Shown piece by piece: positions 5,227 to 8,779 of a stretch of DNA of 8,779 nucleotides; position 1 is the first letter of the stretch, and each line of letters begins with the position of its first letter. Below the pieces are notes generated by a model that was not told the origin of the DNA, did no database searches, and was given only the letters and a program-made list of their open reading frames with translations. Source of the DNA: an uncultured Clostridia bacterium (lineage in GTDB: Bacteria > Bacillota > Clostridia > TANB77 > CAG-508). The translations under genes and the position numbers were made by a program. The stretch lies in the NCBI GenBank assembly GCA_947631725.1, contig CANRML010000047.1, forward strand, positions 1 through 8,779, in the 5' to 3' direction.

Positions 5227-6492
5227 ATGAAAGCTGATGTTGTTTTAGGAAGTTTTTATGGAGATGAAGGAAAGGGAAAAATTATTGATTACTTATCACA
5301 AAAAGCAGATTTTGCCGTAAGATGTTCAGGAGGAAATAATGCAGGACATTCAATTGAAATAGATGGAAAAAAATTTGCATTTCATTTAATTCCTTCAGGT
5401 ATCCTAAATAAAAATACAACTGCAGTTATAGGAAATGGAGTAGTTGTAGATCCAAAAGTACTATTGGAAGAAATAAAAAATTTAAAAGAAAATGGTTATG
5501 ACGTTAAAAACTTACGTATTAGTGATAAAGCACATGTCATTTTTTCATATCATGTAGAAATGGATAAATTACAAGAAGAATTGAGAGAAAATGGAAAAAT
5601 AGGGACAACATGCAGAGGAATAGGACCTGCTTATTGTGACAAATATGAAAGATGCGGAATTAGGATGGGAGATTTCGTAAATAAAAGATATGAAGAACAA
5701 GTTAGAAAAAATATAGAAGTTAAAAACAATATTTTTAAAACATATGGACATGAACTAATAGATGCAGATTCATTTATAGCAGAATATAATTCTTATGCAG
5801 ATATGTTAAAAGAATATGTTGTTGATACTGTTGCAATATTACATGAAGCAATTGAACAAGATAAAAAAATATTGTGTGAAGGTGCACAAGCAACATTATT
5901 AGATATTGACTTTGGAAGTTATCCATTTGTTACTTCTTCAAACCCTACAATAGGAGGAGTTTGTACTGGAACAGGAATTGGAGCAAGATATATTGGAGAA
6001 GTATATGGAGTATTAAAAGCATATTCTTCAAAGGTAGGAGAAGGACCATATATAACAGAACAAGACAATGAGATAGGTGACGAAATTAGGGAATTAGGTC
6101 ATGAATATGGAACAACTACAAAAAGACCACGTAGATGTGGATGGCTAGACTTAGTTGCTTTAAAGTATGCAGTAATGCTAAATGGATTGACTGGATTAGC
6201 AATTAATCATGTTGATACAATAGGAAAATTAGATAAAATTAAATTATGTGTTGGATATAAAAAAGATGGAAAAGTTACAATGCAATATTCAACAGATATT
6301 TATGAAATGGCGAAATGTGAGCCGATTTATGAAGAGTTTGAAGGGAACTTTGGAGATATTAGCAATATAAAAAGAAGAGAAGATTTACCTGAAAATGCAA
6401 AAAAATATTTGAATAGAATTGAAGAAATTGTTAAAACACCAATTAAATTTATTGGTACAGGAGCAGGAAGGGATTGTATGATTGTATGCTAG
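5227..6492 (+). CDS. purA: Adenylosuccinate synthetase (PurA)
   Basis: PurA makes adenylosuccinate from IMP, aspartate and GTP, the first committed step of AMP synthesis. The 421-aa product has the N-terminal GTP/IMP loop GSFYGDEGKGK (8-18, catalytic Asp13) and GGNNAGHS with the second catalytic residue His41. It also has TTCRGIGPAYCDKYERCGIR, CEGAQATLLDIDFGSYPFVT, TSSNPTIGGVCTGTGIGARY, a TTTKRPRRCGWLDLVALKYA segment, and a terminal TGAGRDCMIVC. SFYGDEGKGK replaces the common QWGDEGKGK, but all recognised catalytic positions remain. AAGGAG at 5213-5218 is eight bases before the ATG at 5227, so I prefer that over the ATG at 5221, which would add Met-His. The gene overlaps rdgB by 7 nt and is driven by the consensus promoter at 5154-5182. 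Confidence 0.96.
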   Translation: MKADVVLGSFYGDEGKGKIIDYLSQKADFAVRCSGGNNAGHSIEIDGKKFAFHLIPSGILNKNTTAVIGNGVVVDPKVLLEEIKNLKENGYDVKNLRISDKAHVIFSYHVEMDKLQEELRENGKIGTTCRGIGPAYCDKYERCGIRMGDFVNKRYEEQVRKNIEVKNNIFKTYGHELIDADSFIAEYNSYADMLKEYVVDTVAILHEAIEQDKKILCEGAQATLLDIDFGSYPFVTSSNPTIGGVCTGTGIGARYIGEVYGVLKAYSSKVGEGPYITEQDNEIGDEIRELGHEYGTTTKRPRRCGWLDLVALKYAVMLNGLTGLAINHVDTIGKLDKIKLCVGYKKDGKVTMQYSTDIYEMAKCEPIYEEFEGNFGDISNIKRREDLPENAKKYLNRIEEIVKTPIKFIGTGAGRDCMIVC

Positions 6493-7064
6493 AAATAATA
6501 ATTGCATCTAATAATATGGGAAAAATAAAAGAAGTAAAAGAAATCTTAGAAGGATATAAAATAACATCTTTAGGGGAATTAGGTATTGATATAGAAGTAG
6601 AAGAAGATGGGGAAACTTTTGAACAAAATGCAATAAAAAAAGCTAAAGAAACTTCAAAAAAGCTAAATGGTAAAATGTGTATTGCAGATGATTCAGGAAT
6701 TGAAATTGAATATTTAGAAGGATTTCCAGGAGTTAAAACAAAAAGATGGTATAAAGGAACAGAAGAAGAAAGAAATCAAGAAATATTAAAAAAGATGGAA
6801 GGTGTACCAAAACCAAAACGAAAAGTTACATTTATAGCAGCTGTTAGCATAGCAAAAGGAGATAATGCAATTTGCGGAATAGGAACTTTAGAAGGGTATA
6901 TTGCAACAAGACCAAGAGGAAACAATGGATTTGGATTTGACGAAATTTTTGAATTAGAAAATGGTAAAACTTTAGCAGAACTTTCAGCAAAAGAAAAAAA
7001 TCAAATCAGTAGTAGAAGAAAAGCTATAGAAATTTGTAAACAAAAATTAGATGGATGGAAATGA
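6486..7064 (+). CDS. rdgB: XTP/dITP pyrophosphatase (RdgB/HAM1 family)
   Basis: This house-cleaning nucleotide pyrophosphatase hydrolyses ITP, dITP and XTP to monophosphates, keeping deaminated purines out of DNA and RNA. The 192-aa product shows all family motifs: ASNNMGKIKE (7-16), GETFEQNAIKKAK, ADDSGIEIEYLEGFPGV (67-83), PRGNNGFGFDEIF (143-155) and TLAELSAKEKNQISSRRKAI (162-181). Length is typical. The ATG at 6486 overlaps the last 7 nt of purA and aligns with the usual M-x-I-(V/I)-x-A-(S/T)-x-N start; AGGAAGGG lies upstream at 6465-6472. Coupling with purA makes sense, since PurA consumes IMP and RdgB regenerates it from ITP. A terminator follows. Confidence 0.95.
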   Translation: MLEIIIASNNMGKIKEVKEILEGYKITSLGELGIDIEVEEDGETFEQNAIKKAKETSKKLNGKMCIADDSGIEIEYLEGFPGVKTKRWYKGTEEERNQEILKKMEGVPKPKRKVTFIAAVSIAKGDNAICGIGTLEGYIATRPRGNNGFGFDEIFELENGKTLAELSAKEKNQISSRRKAIEICKQKLDGWK

Positions 7065-7162
7065 ATTTGAAATTACAAGAATATAAAAACATATTAATGG
7101 GGGATTATAATCATAATCTCTCTTTTTTTAAGGCAAGAACGAATTCTTACAAAAAGTATTAA
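7061..7162 (+). other. 33-codon open frame coupled to rdgB and running through its terminator
   Basis: An ATG at 7061 overlaps the rdgB stop as ATGA and opens a 33-codon frame (MNLKLQEYKNILMGDYNHNL, ending KARTNSYKKY) closed by TAA at 7160-7162. GGATGGA just upstream is a modest ribosome binding site. The frame reads through the hairpin and T-run at 7099-7129, which encode the MGDYNHNLSFF segment. It could be chance, the 5' remnant of a gene that once followed rdgB, or a short translated leader affecting termination. I do not recognise the peptide. Confidence 0.25.
7099..7129 (+). terminator. Intrinsic terminator after purA-rdgB
   Basis: A 10-bp stem (7099-7108, GGGGGATTAT, with 7113-7122, ATAATCTCTC, including two G-U pairs) and a 4-base loop AATC are followed at once by seven T's (7123-7129). 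It lies 34 nt after the rdgB stop and about 95 nt before the next gene, so it separates the housekeeping operon from the DUF3800 gene. Confidence 0.85.
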
Positions 7163-7223
7163 AATATTTAGAAATATTGTATAAATAATACTAAAATAAT
7201 TTGAACAAGAGGAAGTGAAAAAT

Positions 7224-8015
7224 ATGGAAACAAACTTAGTATATTTTGATGAAACAGGTGATGATGGATTAATAAAAACTTCTAGTGAAACTTTTATTTT
7301 AACAAGCATATATATGAAGTCAGAAAACTGGCAAAAGAATTATAATCATATAAAGTTTTTAAGAAAAGAACTAAAAGATAAATATGGATTTCATGTTAAA
7401 GAAGAAATGCATACCAAGCATTTTTTAACTGATAAAGATCCTTATCGTAAATATAGATGGAGTAATGAAGAAAAAATAGAAATATTAAAAGCATTTACAT
7501 TAGCAATTGCAGACTTAGAGTTAAATTGTATAAATGTAATTATTGATAAAAATAAAATAAAAAAACAAGATTATGCAATTTTAGAAAATGCACTAAAATA
7601 TAATATACAAAGAATTGACAATGACAGTAACGGAAGTTGGAATTATCTGATAATTACAGATAAAGGAAGGATAGCTCCTATGAGAAAAACGGCAAGAGCA
7701 ATAAGAGCATATAATCCAATACAATCAAAGTATTCACACACATTAAAAAATCAACCAATATCAGGGTTAATAGAGGATATATTAGAAAAAGACTCTAAAG
7801 AATCATATTTTATACAAATATGTGATTTTATTTCATATTTTATTCATTTATATTATAAATGTTGTGTAAAGAAAAATGATTTACCTAATAGAGTAGGAAA
7901 CCTAATTGATAAAAAATTTATTGGAAGTGTAATGGCTACATTAAAAAAATCAAATACTCTGAACTTAAATGCAAATAAATCAAATGGATATGGATTAGTA
8001 ATTTATCCAAAATAA
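7224..8015 (+). CDS. DUF3800 family protein, putative RNase H-like nuclease
   Basis: The 263-aa product fits DUF3800, a family known mostly from phage-defence loci and mobile elements and considered RNase H-like. The opening strand YFDETGDDG (7-15, Asp9/Glu10/Asp13) matches the family's Y-(I/F)-D-E-(S/T)-G-D. KEEMHTKHF (59-67) resembles its E-x-H element, LIITDKGR (142-149) supplies a strand-end Asp146, and FIQICDFISYFIH (196-208, Asp201) matches the C-terminal QxxD(L/F)(I/V)xY helix. These acidic residues could form a metal site. AGAGGAAG at 7207-7214 precedes the ATG at 7224; an in-frame GTG at 7215 is too close. No clear promoter is seen in 7130-7206, only poor AT-rich matches. It stands alone, between a terminator and a structured non-coding region, with no recognisable partner. 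Its biochemical activity and target are unknown. Confidence 0.82.
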   Translation: METNLVYFDETGDDGLIKTSSETFILTSIYMKSENWQKNYNHIKFLRKELKDKYGFHVKEEMHTKHFLTDKDPYRKYRWSNEEKIEILKAFTLAIADLELNCINVIIDKNKIKKQDYAILENALKYNIQRIDNDSNGSWNYLIITDKGRIAPMRKTARAIRAYNPIQSKYSHTLKNQPISGLIEDILEKDSKESYFIQICDFISYFIHLYYKCCVKKNDLPNRVGNLIDKKFIGSVMATLKKSNTLNLNANKSNGYGLVIYPK

Positions 8016-8326
8016 AAACACTACCTACGGCACATTTGTGCTTTCAGTAGTTCACTATTATTGTACAAAAACAATTTACAAATGTCAATATCTGCTGTTA
8101 AAATATTTTAAAAAACGGAAAATTAAAAGAAAAAAGTAAAGTTAGAAAAACCGACATTGAAAAATATGATAAACCAGTAAAATTTATACCTTAATATGAT
8201 TATGAATATTGAATATAGAGTAAATTCAAAGAAAGTTACTCCTTCAAATATTAAACAATCAAGATGCTCACTTTTTACGTAAAGAAAACATAATATATAG
8301 AAAAAACATAAGAAGGAGGAAAAGTG
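8016..8326. other. Gene-free region with two adjacent hairpins between DUF3800 and murA
   Basis: About 310 bases lack a credible gene; all frames break often and no start has a ribosome binding site before that of murA. At the left end, directly after the DUF3800 stop, two hairpins sit side by side (8020-8051 and 8060-8075). At 8218-8241 GAGTAA and TTACTC form a 6-bp inverted repeat around a 12-base loop. The right end holds the murA leader: a poor promoter candidate TTTACG-N16-TATAGA (8274-8301) and a strong AAGGAGGA ribosome binding site at 8313-8320. Nothing else is recognisable. Confidence 0.6.
8020..8051 (+). other. Imperfect hairpin just after the DUF3800 stop codon
   Basis: Outer stem ACTAC/GTAGT (8020-8024 and 8047-8051), a 4x4 internal loop, and inner stem GGCAC/GTGCT (8029-8033 and 8038-8042, one G-U) capped by ATTT. 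It is the most G+C-rich patch of the intergenic region. No T-run follows, so it is not a standard terminator. It is followed at 8060-8075 by a weaker ATTGT/ACAAT hairpin. It could be a 3' stabilising structure, a small RNA, or a mobile-element end. Confidence 0.4.
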
Positions 8327-8683
8327 ATGTCAAGCTACATAATAAAAGGAGGGAATAAATTAGAAGGAACTGTTAAAATTTCAGGTTCAAAAAATGCAGC
8401 TTTGCCAATTATTGCAGCAACAATATTAGCAAAAGGAAAAATTACGTTATATAATGTACCAAATATACAAGATACTCAGATGATGTATGAAATTATTAAA
8501 ATACTGGGAGGAACAGTACAAAAAAAGAAAAACAAAATTATTATAGATACAACTAATATTAATAAATATGAAATACCAGATATGTTAATGCATAAAATGC
8601 GTTCTTCAGTTATTATTGTTGGTGCTATTGTAGGAAGATATAAAACAGCGACTTTCTCATATCCAGGGGATTGCAATATTTGA
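8327..8683 (+). pseudogene. murA: murA (UDP-GlcNAc 1-carboxyvinyltransferase), truncated 118-aa N-terminal fragment
   Basis: MurA transfers enolpyruvate from PEP to UDP-GlcNAc, the first committed step of peptidoglycan synthesis; the full enzyme is about 420 aa. This frame matches it from the start: YIIKGGNKLEGTVKISGSKN with Lys22 and Asn23 of the substrate site, MRSSVIIVGAIVGR with the Arg91-equivalent at 92, and FSYPGDCNI holding the catalytic Cys (116 here, 115 in E. coli numbering). The conserved PGGCxIG loop reads PGDCNI, then TGA. The expected RPID-LH continuation is not found in any frame before the right edge. So the gene is broken, or the sequence switches to unrelated DNA near 8665-8680. 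The ATG at 8327 has AAGGAGGA six bases upstream; a GTG at 8324 would add one Met. The fragment cannot be active. Confidence 0.85.
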
Positions 8684-8736
8684 TTGATACATCGGACAAG
8701 TATAAGATAAATGAGTGGATTAAGAGTATTAAATGA
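8644..8736 (+). other. Open frame in unrelated sequence after the murA break
   Basis: In the frame shifted relative to murA, the stretch from about 8668 reads GLQYLIDTSDKYKINEWIKS, then IK and TGA at 8734-8736. It looks like an ordinary AT-rich coding tail but does not match any part of MurA that I know. It may be the 3' end of another gene joined to murA by rearrangement or mis-assembly, or chance. The remaining 43 bases to the right edge are A/T-rich with nothing recognisable. Confidence 0.25.
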
Positions 8737-8779
8737 AATTAAAAAGTTTTTAAATAATTTGTTAAATTCTAAATTTTAT

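Noticed and set aside
5569..5751. 60-codon minus-strand frame inside purA
   Set aside because: It is antisense to the conserved PurA core; composition is that of a complement shadow.
7094..7309. 71-codon minus-strand frame over the rdgB terminator and the DUF3800 start
   Set aside because: It has no ribosome binding site, spans a terminator hairpin, and overlaps real coding sequence; composition is F/I/S-rich shadow.
8102..8193. Short lysine-rich frame (KNGKLKEKSKV...FIP) in the gap before murA
   Set aside because: It has no start codon or ribosome binding site and only about 30 codons between stops; A-rich DNA yields such frames by chance.
8476..8676. 66-codon minus-strand frame opposite murA
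   Set aside because: It is antisense to recognisable MurA sequence and has no start signals.
1..8779. CRISPR arrays, tRNA or rRNA genes, insertion sequences
   Set aside because: I saw no regularly spaced repeats, no tRNA-like cloverleaf or rRNA sequence, and no transposase motifs in any frame.

Overview
The window is strongly AT-rich, with A/T-ending codons, strong AAGGAGG-type ribosome binding sites, consensus sigma-A promoters and an anaerobic pyruvate:ferredoxin oxidoreductase. This points to a low-G+C anaerobic member of the Bacillota (Clostridia), possibly an uncultured gut lineage. The lineage is inferred from style and gene content. Most of the window is housekeeping DNA packed tightly on both strands.

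Region 1 (1-1235, minus strand) is the front of a Por operon: a 66-aa acidic/lysine-rich small protein, porG, porD, and the first 41 codons of porA, which runs off the left edge. Junctions are tight (TAATG and ATGA overlaps). Region 2 (1363-3411, plus strand) is divergent from it: scpB (chromosome segregation), proS (prolyl-tRNA synthetase without the INS editing insertion, overlapping scpB by 44 nt), and a 58-aa single-pass membrane protein. A perfect 11-bp hairpin at 3411-3447 serves as a shared terminator for this operon and for asnS, which converges from the other strand (3446-4837). The stop codons of both genes lie in its A/T flanks.

Region 3 (4838-7162) starts with a divergent promoter pair serving asnS and a small unknown basic protein (69 aa). 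A perfect-consensus promoter (TTGACA-N17-TATAAT), whose -35 box lies in the last codons of that small gene, then drives purA (AMP synthesis) and rdgB (house-cleaning of ITP/XTP), which overlap by 7 nt. A hairpin plus seven T's closes the unit, and a 33-codon frame beginning at an ATGA overlap with rdgB runs straight through that terminator.

Region 4 (7163-8779) looks accessory. A stand-alone DUF3800 (RNase H-like, defence/mobile-element-associated) gene is followed by about 310 bp of non-coding DNA with two adjacent hairpins. Then comes a murA gene that breaks off two codons after its catalytic cysteine and gives way to unrelated sequence. The most unusual material lies here: a possible insertion or rearrangement between rdgB and murA, or an assembly artefact near the right edge. 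No complete new multi-gene system is visible. The best leads are the DUF3800 gene with its structured 3' region, the small Por-operon protein, and the editing-less ProRS.
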